Shown here piece by piece: positions 26,022-34,311 of a stretch of DNA of 64,000 nt. Each line of letters starts with the position of its first letter. The first letter of the stretch is position 1. Origin of the DNA: JAJYSO01 sp964451785 (GTDB lineage Bacteria > Bacteroidota > Bacteroidia > Flavobacteriales > Flavobacteriaceae). The translations under genes and the position numbers were made by a program. The DNA is taken from positions 1 to 64,000 of the forward strand of contig CAYVJG010000014.1 in NCBI GenBank assembly GCA_964451785.1. Reading direction: 5' to 3'. The notes under the pieces were generated by a model. That model worked only from the letters and a program-made list of their open reading frames with translations, made no database searches and had not been told where the DNA came from.

Positions 26022-29000
26022 CTAAAAATAGGCTTTCAATTGCACGCTTCCTGTGTGTATGGTTGAGGAGCCTTGACTTTTTCGCCCGTTATAAGACAGG
26101 TTGAGGTCCAAATAAGCTGTGATTTTCTTTTGAAACAGCACTTGCCATGTAAAATTTTGGTCGGGTTGTAAGCCTTCTAATAATTCATAAGCTACTGGCG
26201 AGAATGGGTTGCCGTCATATTTGTTATAAATGTAATTTAAACTGCCATTGATACTGTATTTAGCCGCTTTAGCAAAATGGAAATTCAATCCTATCTTTTG
26301 TTGCGTTAAAGTTTCTTCTTGACCGATTTGATTTTGTCGATTTCGGTATTGATAATACACTTCAAATCTGGTGTTAGGATTAAGGATAAACGTGATTTCA
26401 GGACGTAATTTAAGGCCGTCAATGCGGTAATTTCTGTTTTCAAAACTCTCTGATTGGCTCGATGAATGGTCAATGCTACTCAACCAATTAATCAACCAGC
26501 TCAGCCCTAATTTGTGCCTAATTTCGAGCTGATGACTTTCTAAAGACATAGATTGCAAGCCGGTAGAAAATAAACTTTTAGATGTCGAATTGAGATAGGT
26601 GTAAATGCTGCTAAAATGCTGTTTCCCTCTGTTGAAATACAAACTGTTTCTAAAATTGCTGTTTACCGCTAATTCTTCACCTGAGGAGTGAAAAGGATTT
26701 AAATTAAAAGCATTGCCTTCGCGTTTCGTTTTGCGATTGACAATATAGGAAGTTTGATTAAAAAAATGTCCTAACCAACTCTTCTTAGCTTTACCTTGAT
26801 TGAGTTGTTGAAAATTAAAGGTAACAATTTGACTAAAACTGTTTTGCCGCGTCCTGATATAAATGCGATTGGGCAATAACACACGAATGTATTTAGCCTG
26901 ATCTGGGAAGGGCGAAATTTCAAACTCACCTAAATCCTGTACGCCATCATTGTTATAGTCAATCCAAGTGTATTGACCTTGCCCCGGTTCTACTTCCATA
27001 TAGGTGTACTCTTGTTGAGGTAAGGTGCCGCTGGTGGTTTCGTAGGTTGTGTTGAGGGCAACGAGTTTGTCAAATAAATACTGCTGATAGAGGAGGCGGG
27101 AATTTAGAGATTTTTCATTTTGCTCCTCATCATCTACACGGTGTACTTGGCGGTAATTGACGTAAATGGACAAATTAGTAGTTTCCGATTGTAAAGCCTG
27201 GGCTTTGAGGTAGTAACTATCTGCATAGCTCACACGCGTCAATTGATTTGTTCTTACACTGTCTGTAATGCGGTGCTTATAGCCAATTTCAGCATATACT
27301 TTTGTACTATCACCTATACCTGTGAATAGATTATAACTTTGATAACGCTGACTAAAGGGCGTTAATTGATGAGTGGAGCTCGTATTTTCGGTTTGTTGAT
27401 TGTTTTCTGTAGTATATCTAATTCCTGACCAAAGCGGATCGTAATGGTAAATGGCCTCAGCTTGTAGTCGTCCAAAGGTAGAAGTGTAAAGCTGACCGTC
27501 GCTATGTAAAATACTTGCGTTTACTGCTGTGCTCAGCTCTCCAAAATTTAAATTAGAATTTAAAACATGACGCGTGCCAGAATATGTATTCCCAAAATCT
27601 AAGTGCTGCAGGTGATAACGTGCAAAACCGTGTTGTGGACTGAGGTATTCTACGCCGGCGTCAATGAGTAGCTGATCGCCTTCGGGAATTTCTTGAGCTA
27701 AGCTGTCCTGAGGGGCGTTTAAGCTATCTGATTGAGTGTATACTGAATTTGAGGTTCCAATATTCCAATCGCGATTAAATTCGACATTGTACAAAGGTTC
27801 AATGCTTGAAAAATCAGATTGGATGTAATCTATTTTAGCAAAAGAGTTGATTTGACTTTGTGCAGTGTTGGTGTACAAACGCTGTTTAAGGTCTAGGTGT
27901 CCTGCAAATCCGCTGTTATTGCCATCGTCTAGATCAGAAAATAAGTTTTCATCGCGATTGCTGCCTGCCAGTTCAAAGTTTATTGCTGTTTTATCTGATG
28001 GCTTATAACTTCCATTGATAACGGCTAATTGCAATTTTTGGGGAGCGAAGAGTTGAGTGATAGGTGCATATTCTCCTTGAGGAATGCCATTAATGGGGCT
28101 TACGTATTCATAAATAGGGGTGATGCTGGTACGATTAACCAGTTTGTAATTGCCTTGATTTGGGCCTACAAGGCTAAATTTTACACGATACAAGTCATCT
28201 TGTGGATTGGTTGAATACACAAAAACTTCATGACCATTGATTGTATCTTTTTTGTAGAGCACTTTGTTTTCAGCAAAATCATCGCTAATGGCGCTTGGTG
28301 CCGTCATGTGTTGGGGGTCATCACCAGCATCGGCGAGGATAAACTTTTGAGTGTCGTTTAAGGTTTGTTGTAAAGGTTGATTACGCAAGTCATTTTCACT
28401 GTATATAAATCCACCTATGGTCCATTTATCACTGTGAAATTGTACCCCTCCTGTCGCAATGATTCGCGCATAATTGCGGTCGGCATATTGAAATTCAACA
28501 GTGATGCGCGAGTTAGCGGTAATCGGGAAGGTAGGATTAAACCGTATCTCTCCCGCATTGTAATCAATCACATAATCTTCGTGTTCACCGCGCTTCAGTT
28601 GAATTCCGTTGACATACACTTTTTCACTCCCTGAAACCACTAGGGCATACAACTCTCCATTAGGGCCCGACAGGCGATAAGGGCCTTGGTTGCCATCTTG
28701 TCCCATAATTTCATTGCGTGTATAAACCCCGCGTACAAGTCCGCCGGCAGCAAAAATTTCTGTTTGATTTCCGTCGGGATTTAAAGTAGCTTTAACCGAA
28801 ATACCTTGAATTTTTTTCTGATAATTGGCAAAATAAGATTGCTGTTCTTCTAAATCGATATCGCCACCTCTGACGGCCCAATTTTGACTGTATAATTCAA
28901 TAAAAATTTGATCAAATTCATTTAAGTTTTGCGAATAACCGCCTTGTTGAATCGGAATATTGGCATCTTGAATGGAAGCTCTTAAGTTGACCTTAGGCGC

Positions 29001-29510
29001 TATTTTTCCAGTAATTTGTAAGTCTAATTTTGAATCTAATACCGCATTTTGATTGGTGCCGGCAGTCATGCCTCGTGAAATGCTTCCACTGGTGTTTAAC
29101 CCGTCAAATGGGGTGAAATCGCTACTGGGCTTGTTGTCTTGTTGAGCTAAATTATATAATCCTTTACGATTATAATCATGGTGAACAATTTGCTGAGGGT
29201 CAAATTGCTGATAGGTTTGGGTGATAAAAGAAGGGTAATGTCGGTAACTGATTTGAAGCGAATCGAATTGGCTTAGTAAACGATCATCGGGATAAAACAC
29301 CGCTTTTCCAAAATCAACCTGATAAGCTGCTGTTGAAATAGAATCACCAGCTGTTGAATAGACCGCAAATCCAAATGGATTGATACTGACAGTATCTAAG
29401 GTGATGCTATCTTGTACAGGATAAGTTTTTTTTACCAATAACGGATTCGACTCTTGGGCAAAAGCCACAAAAGGGAAACACAACCAAACTAAAAATCCTA
29501 ACCTTTGCAT
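26022..29510 (-). CDS. very large outer-membrane beta-barrel protein, SprA-like region
   Basis: Exported 1162-residue protein with signal peptide (ending VAFAQ, about residue 19). No enzyme motif. The N-terminal third (about 120-360) has glycine/aromatic strands such as GSISRGMTAGTNQNAVLDSKLDLQITG and GPYRLSGPNGELYALVVSGSEKVYVNGIQLKRGEHEDYVIDYNAGEIRF, a pattern I associate with SprA, the large T9SS translocon barrel; the rest alternates in a beta-barrel pattern, with the C-terminal residue F typical of barrel proteins. It is shorter than SprA (over 2000 residues), so it is a relative at most. Single gene, 70 bp downstream of queD. Its function is unknown. Confidence 0.75.
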   Translation of the reverse strand: MQRLGFLVWLCFPFVAFAQESNPLLVKKTYPVQDSITLDTVSINPFGFAVYSTAGDSISTAAYQVDFGKAVFYPDDRLLSQFDSLQISYRHYPSFITQTYQQFDPQQIVHHDYNRKGLYNLAQQDNKPSSDFTPFDGLNTSGSISRGMTAGTNQNAVLDSKLDLQITGKIAPKVNLRASIQDANIPIQQGGYSQNLNEFDQIFIELYSQNWAVRGGDIDLEEQQSYFANYQKKIQGISVKATLNPDGNQTEIFAAGGLVRGVYTRNEIMGQDGNQGPYRLSGPNGELYALVVSGSEKVYVNGIQLKRGEHEDYVIDYNAGEIRFNPTFPITANSRITVEFQYADRNYARIIATGGVQFHSDKWTIGGFIYSENDLRNQPLQQTLNDTQKFILADAGDDPQHMTAPSAISDDFAENKVLYKKDTINGHEVFVYSTNPQDDLYRVKFSLVGPNQGNYKLVNRTSITPIYEYVSPINGIPQGEYAPITQLFAPQKLQLAVINGSYKPSDKTAINFELAGSNRDENLFSDLDDGNNSGFAGHLDLKQRLYTNTAQSQINSFAKIDYIQSDFSSIEPLYNVEFNRDWNIGTSNSVYTQSDSLNAPQDSLAQEIPEGDQLLIDAGVEYLSPQHGFARYHLQHLDFGNTYSGTRHVLNSNLNFGELSTAVNASILHSDGQLYTSTFGRLQAEAIYHYDPLWSGIRYTTENNQQTENTSSTHQLTPFSQRYQSYNLFTGIGDSTKVYAEIGYKHRITDSVRTNQLTRVSYADSYYLKAQALQSETTNLSIYVNYRQVHRVDDEEQNEKSLNSRLLYQQYLFDKLVALNTTYETTSGTLPQQEYTYMEVEPGQGQYTWIDYNNDGVQDLGEFEISPFPDQAKYIRVLLPNRIYIRTRQNSFSQIVTFNFQQLNQGKAKKSWLGHFFNQTSYIVNRKTKREGNAFNLNPFHSSGEELAVNSNFRNSLYFNRGKQHFSSIYTYLNSTSKSLFSTGLQSMSLESHQLEIRHKLGLSWLINWLSSIDHSSSQSESFENRNYRIDGLKLRPEITFILNPNTRFEVYYQYRNRQNQIGQEETLTQQKIGLNFHFAKAAKYSINGSLNYIYNKYDGNPFSPVAYELLEGLQPDQNFTWQVLFQKKITAYLDLNLSYNGRKSQGSSTIHTGSVQLKAYF

Positions 29511-29580
29511 CAGTAAATTAAACTGATGTATATTACAAATATTTTATAAACTGTCAATAAACTGTTAATCTGTTTTTAGA

Positions 29581-30033
29581 TTAGCTGTTATCAGCCGCAT
29601 ACCACTCGGCATAACTGGTTTCTGTTTCAGAAAGTTTAATAGAAAATAAGGCTATATTTTGAGGAAGTCTGGCGCCGATACATTCTGCAAAATGAGCTAC
29701 GAGTTGTTCACTGGTCGGCTGAAAATCAACTAAAATCACTTCGTGTCCTTGCTCGCGCATGTCTTCGGCTAATTTTTTATGAGGAGAGTTGTTGTTAAAT
29801 ACGATGGCGTGATCGTATTTGTCAACTACTTCTTCATTGACAATTTTTTTGAGATCGCCAAAATCCATCACCATACCGTGTTTTACGTTATCCGGATCAG
29901 CTATGGGTTCGCCAATGATGGTGACTTCCATTTTATACCCGTGACCGTGCACATTTTTGCATTTTCCGTCGTAGCCATAAAGGGCGTGACCGGTTTCAAA
30001 AGTAAAGCGTTTGGTAAGTCTTATTTTTGCCAT
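29581..30033 (-). CDS. queD: 6-carboxy-5,6,7,8-tetrahydropterin synthase-like protein
   Basis: QueD/PTPS-fold enzyme of 150 residues making 6-carboxytetrahydropterin on the way to queuosine or other 7-deazaguanines. It has RFTFETGHALYGYDGKCKNVHGHGYKMEV with the zinc histidines and the active-site cysteine C25 region, then DFGDLKKIV and KLSETETSYAEW near the C-terminus. I start at the ATG (MAKIRLTKRF); the upstream TTG at 30039 is less likely. The other queuosine genes are not in the window, so the pathway is inferred from the family. A biopterin-type role is the main alternative. Confidence 0.88.
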   Translation of the reverse strand: MAKIRLTKRFTFETGHALYGYDGKCKNVHGHGYKMEVTIIGEPIADPDNVKHGMVMDFGDLKKIVNEEVVDKYDHAIVFNNNSPHKKLAEDMREQGHEVILVDFQPTSEQLVAHFAECIGARLPQNIALFSIKLSETETSYAEWYAADNS

Positions 30034-30108
30034 GTTCAATTCTCAATTCAGATTTGTACAAAAATACACAATCTGACATGAGAATTCAGGTATTAAGGTC
30101 TAAATAAT

Positions 30109-30798
30109 TTAATGAGATTTGTGCCGTTGAGCTTTGCGATAGGCTTGAAGTTCTTCTCCTTTTCGGGGCATAGTTCTAAAAACGTGATCCCAAAAAGCCC
30201 AAGTGACGCCAAAAGCGCGATCATCTTCTCTAAAGTGATGAATACTGTGGTGTGTCCAGAGAATTTTGAAAAAGTTATCGGGAACTTTATAAGCGTGAAT
30301 CATGTAGTGAATGCCAATATAAACGGCATAACCCACAATAAATCCGGCTAAAAAGCCATAAACATACTGACCGAGGAGTAACAAAAATAAAAAATAAAGA
30401 ACTGCCGCTAGAGTGAGTCCTAAAATAGGAGGCATTGCCAATCGCGATTTATCTTTGGGATAATCGTGATGATTGCCATGCATGGTGTAAGAAATTTTTT
30501 GCCTAAACGGAGTGGTTGTTGGAATGTGATATAAAAATCTGTGCATTAAATATTCAACAAGCGTAAAACTAAACCAGCCTACAACAAATAAACCACTTAA
30601 TTGAGCTATTGAAAAATCCCTATACGTATAACCGAAATAAAGTAGCCCAGCCGCTACAAGTCCAAAAATTAGGAGTGGAACAGAAATATGAGTGTGCGTT
30701 AGTTTTTCGAGTATAGGATTGTTAAATAACTGTGCAGACCCTTTCATTTTAGGGTGGTCGAGTTTGGTGTACGCGTAGTCAGAATCTTGCCCTTTCAT
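30109..30798 (-). CDS. fatty acid hydroxylase / sterol desaturase family membrane protein
   Basis: Di-iron membrane oxygenase-like protein of 229 residues. Histidine boxes line up as in the family: HRFLYH (about residue 89), HGNHHDYP, HYMIHA and HHSIHHFREDDRAFG. Hydrophobic segments lie at about 40-60, 67-87, 125-145 and 147-167. Bacterial members hydroxylate fatty acids or lipids, or act on carotenoids; sphingolipid-like 2-hydroxylation is plausible for flavobacteria but cannot be told from sequence. It shares a strand with the deoxynucleoside kinase gene 11 bp upstream and likely forms a short operon with it. Confidence 0.88.
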   Translation of the reverse strand: MKGQDSDYAYTKLDHPKMKGSAQLFNNPILEKLTHTHISVPLLIFGLVAAGLLYFGYTYRDFSIAQLSGLFVVGWFSFTLVEYLMHRFLYHIPTTTPFRQKISYTMHGNHHDYPKDKSRLAMPPILGLTLAAVLYFLFLLLLGQYVYGFLAGFIVGYAVYIGIHYMIHAYKVPDNFFKILWTHHSIHHFREDDRAFGVTWAFWDHVFRTMPRKGEELQAYRKAQRHKSH

Positions 30799-30809
30799 AA
30801 GTTGATGTT

Positions 30810-31424
30810 TTAGAACAACCCGTGAACCTGCCCGTCAATTTTATTGATAATTTCACCGAGGTCTTCCGGGTTATCTACGAAGTTAATATTATTTACGTTA
30901 ATTATCAATAGGTTTCCTTTATTATATTTTTCTATCCAGGCTTCATAACGCTCATTGAGGCGCGTGAGGTAATCGATTGATATAGAATTTTCGTAATCTC
31001 TGCCGCGTTTTTGGATTTGCTCAACGAGATTAGGCACACTGCTGCGCAAGTAAATGAGTAAATCTGGTGCTTTTGACACTTTTTCCATGATGTTAAACAA
31101 GGATTTGTAGTTGTTAAAATCGCGACTACTCATCAGTCCCATGGCGTGAAGATTGGGCGCAAAAATATGCGCATCTTCATAAATTGTTCGGTCTTGAATC
31201 ACATCTTTGCCATGCTCTCTGATTTCAACGAGTTGACGAAAACGACTGCTGAGAAAGAAAATTTGCAGATTAAAAGACCAGCGTTCCATTTTGTTGTAAA
31301 AATCTTCTAAATAAGGGTTTTCTAGTACTTCTTCATACTGAGGTTCCCAGTTGTAATGTTTGGCTAATAAGGTAGTGAGCGTAGTTTTTCCGGCACCTAT
31401 GTTTCCTGCGATAGCTATATGCAT
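30810..31424 (-). CDS. deoxynucleoside kinase
   Basis: ATP-dependent salvage kinase of 204 residues (dNK/dCK-dGK fold). The P-loop GNIGAGKTT is at residues 7-15; DRTIYEDAHIFA (about residues 79-90) is the DRS-type substrate motif; RSSVPNLVEQIQKRGRDYE gives the LID arginines. The base specificity (dA, dG, dC) cannot be read. Together with thymidylate synthase and hypoxanthine phosphoribosyltransferase nearby it makes this region rich in nucleotide metabolism. It lies 6 bp after a secreted unknown protein gene on the same strand. Confidence 0.93.
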   Translation of the reverse strand: MHIAIAGNIGAGKTTLTTLLAKHYNWEPQYEEVLENPYLEDFYNKMERWSFNLQIFFLSSRFRQLVEIREHGKDVIQDRTIYEDAHIFAPNLHAMGLMSSRDFNNYKSLFNIMEKVSKAPDLLIYLRSSVPNLVEQIQKRGRDYENSISIDYLTRLNERYEAWIEKYNKGNLLIINVNNINFVDNPEDLGEIINKIDGQVHGLF

Positions 31425-31430
31425 AGTGGT

Positions 31431-32216
31431 TTATTTTGATAGATTGAAGCTGTAGTGATAACTGTATTGACCATCGTAAAGATAAAGATTTTTTCCGTTG
31501 AGGTAAAAGGTTTTAAAATCGATTTTAAGAAGCTCTAAACGATGGCGCTTTTGGGTTTTTGAATTGAATAACACTAGCCCTTTGTCTGTTTGGATAAGGG
31601 CACTATTTTGATTGCTATGAATGTTCTCACCTCCTTTAAACGGCTGTTGAATTAACAAATTGCCATAGGTGTTGTAAAGGTTTAAATGCGAATCCGTTAA
31701 GACCCAACAAAAATTAAAATTGCCACTGATGGCGATGATTTCTCCGGCAATGGGCGCACTCTGCGCCACGGTAGTATTGTTTTGATAATTGTAAAGTTCT
31801 AGTTGACTGGTAGTCGCATTGATTAACCAAAGTTGATGGTCGGCAGCGGTTGTGGCAAAGTTGACTGTTTTAAAAGAAGGCAGTTGATTGAACTGAATTT
31901 TTTGAATTAAACTCAGCTGATCGTCTAGCAACACTACGGTATTCATGGCTTTGTAAAAAACAGTCAGTTTTAAAGGATTTAAAAGACTGACATTGCTGAT
32001 ATTACCGAGTTGCAAATCGCTGTATTGATAAGTTTTCTGTCCTGTTGTTTTGCTCAGTGTTTGCGCGGTTATCATGTATTGATTATCAAATTTATCAATG
32101 CCGATAAAGCGTTCTGTCTTTAACGGGGTCTTTTCAATTAAGTGAACCGGTATAGTCTGGGCACAAGAGAGCATTCCCCAGAAGAGCACGACTATAAATC
32201 CTATTTTTCTTAGCAT
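31431..32216 (-). CDS. unknown exported protein, beta-propeller-like
   Basis: I do not recognise the family. The 261-residue product has an N-terminal signal MLRKIGFIVVLFWGMLSCAQ, with a lipobox-like MLSC, so it is probably lipidated or secreted. The body contains repeating beta-rich stretches (for example GIDKFDNQYMITAQTL, TVVLLDDQLSLIQKIQFN, LNLYNTYGNLLIQQPF) reminiscent of WD40/NHL-type blades without a firm motif. I start at this ATG because the hydrophobic signal follows it immediately; an upstream ATG at 32261 would add 15 residues before the signal. First gene of the unit leading to the deoxynucleoside kinase. Confidence 0.75.
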   Translation of the reverse strand: MLRKIGFIVVLFWGMLSCAQTIPVHLIEKTPLKTERFIGIDKFDNQYMITAQTLSKTTGQKTYQYSDLQLGNISNVSLLNPLKLTVFYKAMNTVVLLDDQLSLIQKIQFNQLPSFKTVNFATTAADHQLWLINATTSQLELYNYQNNTTVAQSAPIAGEIIAISGNFNFCWVLTDSHLNLYNTYGNLLIQQPFKGGENIHSNQNSALIQTDKGLVLFNSKTQKRHRLELLKIDFKTFYLNGKNLYLYDGQYSYHYSFNLSK

Positions 32217-32344
32217 GTGGTACACTTGATGAAATCGCAGCAAGCAACTTCGGTTACCCAAAAGTACAAAATAGAATTGAATTGAAGCCTGTGCTACACA
32301 ACCGACCTAGGCGGTGGTAGAGTAATTGAAAAAACTAATAACTA

Positions 32345-32811
32345 ACTGAAGTTTCGGAGGGAGGTAACAAATGAGAAATTAGAAGATGATGTATTTGGAT
32401 ATGCGATATTACATATTTGATAATCAGATGTATATTTCGATTTGCAACTAATAATAGTCTGTACGCTTCCTTTGATGTTGAACACCCTTCGGGGTTCAGC
32501 AGAGGTAGCCGTTACCTTGCCCCGTACTGCACTTCGTTTGTACAGGGTTTATCACATTAAAGGCCTTTGCCCTTTTTACGAAAATGAAAATTTTTATAGA
32601 CTAAAAAACGGATTCCTTTAATTAGTCATACGGTATTAATTGTCATTACGGTATTAAAGCATACTTCTGTCAATAGTTATAACCAATCCTATAATGGTTG
32701 AAATATGATTAACCCTGAGTGTAACTCGGGGCACTGAGATTACTGTACTTTACAGAACTACGAAGTAGTTCAACCACAAAGATTGAGGTAGAATAATTCC
32801 GAAACTTGGGT
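32345..32811. repeat. 467-bp non-coding element with terminal inverted repeats, copy 1
   Basis: The stretch between the minus-strand unknown gene and thyA holds no gene. It is bounded by inverted repeats ACTGAAGTTTCGGAG (left) and TTCCGAAACTTGGGT (right) and matches the element at 51636-52259 over its whole length except a segment absent here. Inside are the hairpins GAACACCC-TTC-GGGGTTC, CCCCGTAC..GTACAGGG, and GAACTAC-GAA-GTAGTTC. In the middle it has two TACGGTATTA copies where the other copy carries a nested insertion. No open frame. Confidence 0.85.
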
Positions 32812-32836
32812 AACTAATAAATAATAAAACTTTTTT

Positions 32837-32844
32837 TACATTTG
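32837..32844 (+). promoter_or_regulatory. promoter -7 box for thyA
   Basis: TACATTTG matches TAnnTTTG exactly and lies 81 bases before the thyA ATG, just beyond the right end of the non-coding element at 32345-32811. Confidence 0.4.
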
Positions 32845-32925
32845 TACAATTGAATAAGTAATGGTTAAATCTTTTCTCCTAAAGTCTAACTCATTAAAAT
32901 TCTGTAAAATAAGCGCCATTTTATC

Positions 32926-33771
32926 ATGAAACAATACCACGAACTTCTTCAAACCATATTAGACAAAGGAATTGACAAAGGCGATCGCACCGGCACCGGG
33001 ACACGCAGCTTGTTTGGCTATCAAATGCGATTTGATTTGAGTAAAGGCTTTCCTTTAGTGACTACAAAAAAAGTACATGTAAAGTCTATTATTTACGAAC
33101 TGTTGTGGTTTTTAAAAGGCGACACAAATATTACTTATCTCAAAGAACACGGCGTGCGTATTTGGAATGAGTGGGCCGATGAAAACGGCGATTTGGGGCC
33201 TGTTTATGGTCACCAATGGCGCAATTGGAACAGTGAAGGTATTGACCAGATAAAAGCGGCAATTGAAACGTTAAAACACAATCCAAATAGCCGGCGTATT
33301 TTGGTTTCGGCTTGGAATCCTAGCGTAATGCCGGATACCTCAGTATCTTTTTCTGAAAATGTAGCTCGAGGTAAAGCTGCCTTACCTCCCTGTCATGCTT
33401 TTTTTCAGTTTTATGTCAATCCGCCACATGAAGAAGGCGGGAAGCCACGTGTCTCTTTACAACTTTATCAACGCAGTGCCGATTCGTTTTTAGGCGTGCC
33501 GTTTAACATTGCTTCCTATGCCTTGTTATTGCTGATGGTAGCACAAGTTTGTGATTATGAAGCCGGCGATTTTGTACACACTTTTGGCGATGTGCACATT
33601 TATCAAAATCACTTTGAACAAGTTAAACTGCAGTTGAGTCGTGAACCGCGCCCATTGCCAACCATGAAACTCAATCCGGAAGTCAAAAATCTGTTTGACT
33701 TTACTTATGAAGATTTTACTTTAGAAGGCTATAATCCACACCCGGCTATTAAAGCTAAGGTGTCTGTGTGA
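32926..33771 (+). CDS. thyA: thymidylate synthase
   Basis: Methylates dUMP to dTMP with methylene-tetrahydrofolate. The N-terminal DRTGTGTRSLFGYQMRF is the phosphate-binding arginine region, and the catalytic cysteine C156 is in LPPCHAFFQFYV. YQRSADSFLGVPFNIASYALL completes the family signature. The protein (281 residues) is longer than the E. coli enzyme (264) because of two insertions flanking the active site, one before the cysteine (PDTSVSFSENVARGKAA) and one after (NPPHEEGGKPR). No dihydrofolate reductase follows. Confidence 0.97.
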   Translation: MKQYHELLQTILDKGIDKGDRTGTGTRSLFGYQMRFDLSKGFPLVTTKKVHVKSIIYELLWFLKGDTNITYLKEHGVRIWNEWADENGDLGPVYGHQWRNWNSEGIDQIKAAIETLKHNPNSRRILVSAWNPSVMPDTSVSFSENVARGKAALPPCHAFFQFYVNPPHEEGGKPRVSLQLYQRSADSFLGVPFNIASYALLLLMVAQVCDYEAGDFVHTFGDVHIYQNHFEQVKLQLSREPRPLPTMKLNPEVKNLFDFTYEDFTLEGYNPHPAIKAKVSV

Positions 33772-33843
33772 AATTACGGAGTAGGTGCTATAAATCTTCT
33801 TTTAAGAACGCCTCTAAAAGGGTATTCGAGACTAGATATGATC

Positions 33844-33884
33844 TAAACAAAAATCCCATCGCAACAGGATGGGATTTTTGTTTA
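33844..33884. terminator. bidirectional terminator between thyA and osmC-like gene
   Basis: A perfect 17-bp stem (TAAACAAAAATCCCATC and complement) with a 7-base loop, with A- and T-rich flanks. It ends both the thyA transcript and the convergent minus-strand OsmC-like gene. Confidence 0.9.
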
Positions 33885-33896
33885 GTAAACTCTGAT

Positions 33897-34304
33897 TTAT
33901 TTTTCCGGATAGTGAAACCTAATCGGCGTTTCAATATCGGGATGTAAGCTGTTGTGCACCGGGCAATGGCGTGCCGTGTGTTCTAAAATCTTCTTCACTT
34001 TGTCAGTGTAATTTTCCGGAAAAAATACATTGACTTCTATCTTCTCAATTCGACGTGGACTTGCGGCCATGGTTTTGGTGATTTCGGCTGTGGCTCCTGT
34101 TAGGTTGATGCCTTCAGCTTCGGCTTTTATGCCCATTACCGTCAGCATACAGTTGCCTAAAGCTGTGGCAACCGTGTCAGAAGGTGAAAACGCCTCGCCT
34201 TTGCCGTGATTGTCTACAGGCGCATCGGTAATAAAGCTGTCGCCACTCTTGAGGTGCGTGTTATAGGTGCGTAGCTTACCGAGATATTCTACTTTTGAGG
34301 TCAT
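33897..34304 (-). CDS. OsmC-family peroxidase-like protein
   Basis: OsmC/Ohr-fold thiol peroxidase-like protein of 135 residues. The two conserved cysteines occur as expected in ATALGNCMLTVMG and HTARHCPVHNSL, which in characterised members act on organic hydroperoxides. The N-terminal MTSKVEYLGKLRTYNTHLKSG is typical of the YhfA-like OsmC subgroup. It lies 7 bp after the LysM protein gene on the same strand and may be co-transcribed. The reaction is inferred from the family. Confidence 0.9.
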   Translation of the reverse strand: MTSKVEYLGKLRTYNTHLKSGDSFITDAPVDNHGKGEAFSPSDTVATALGNCMLTVMGIKAEAEGINLTGATAEITKTMAASPRRIEKIEVNVFFPENYTDKVKKILEHTARHCPVHNSLHPDIETPIRFHYPEK

Positions 34305-34311
34305 AGTATGA

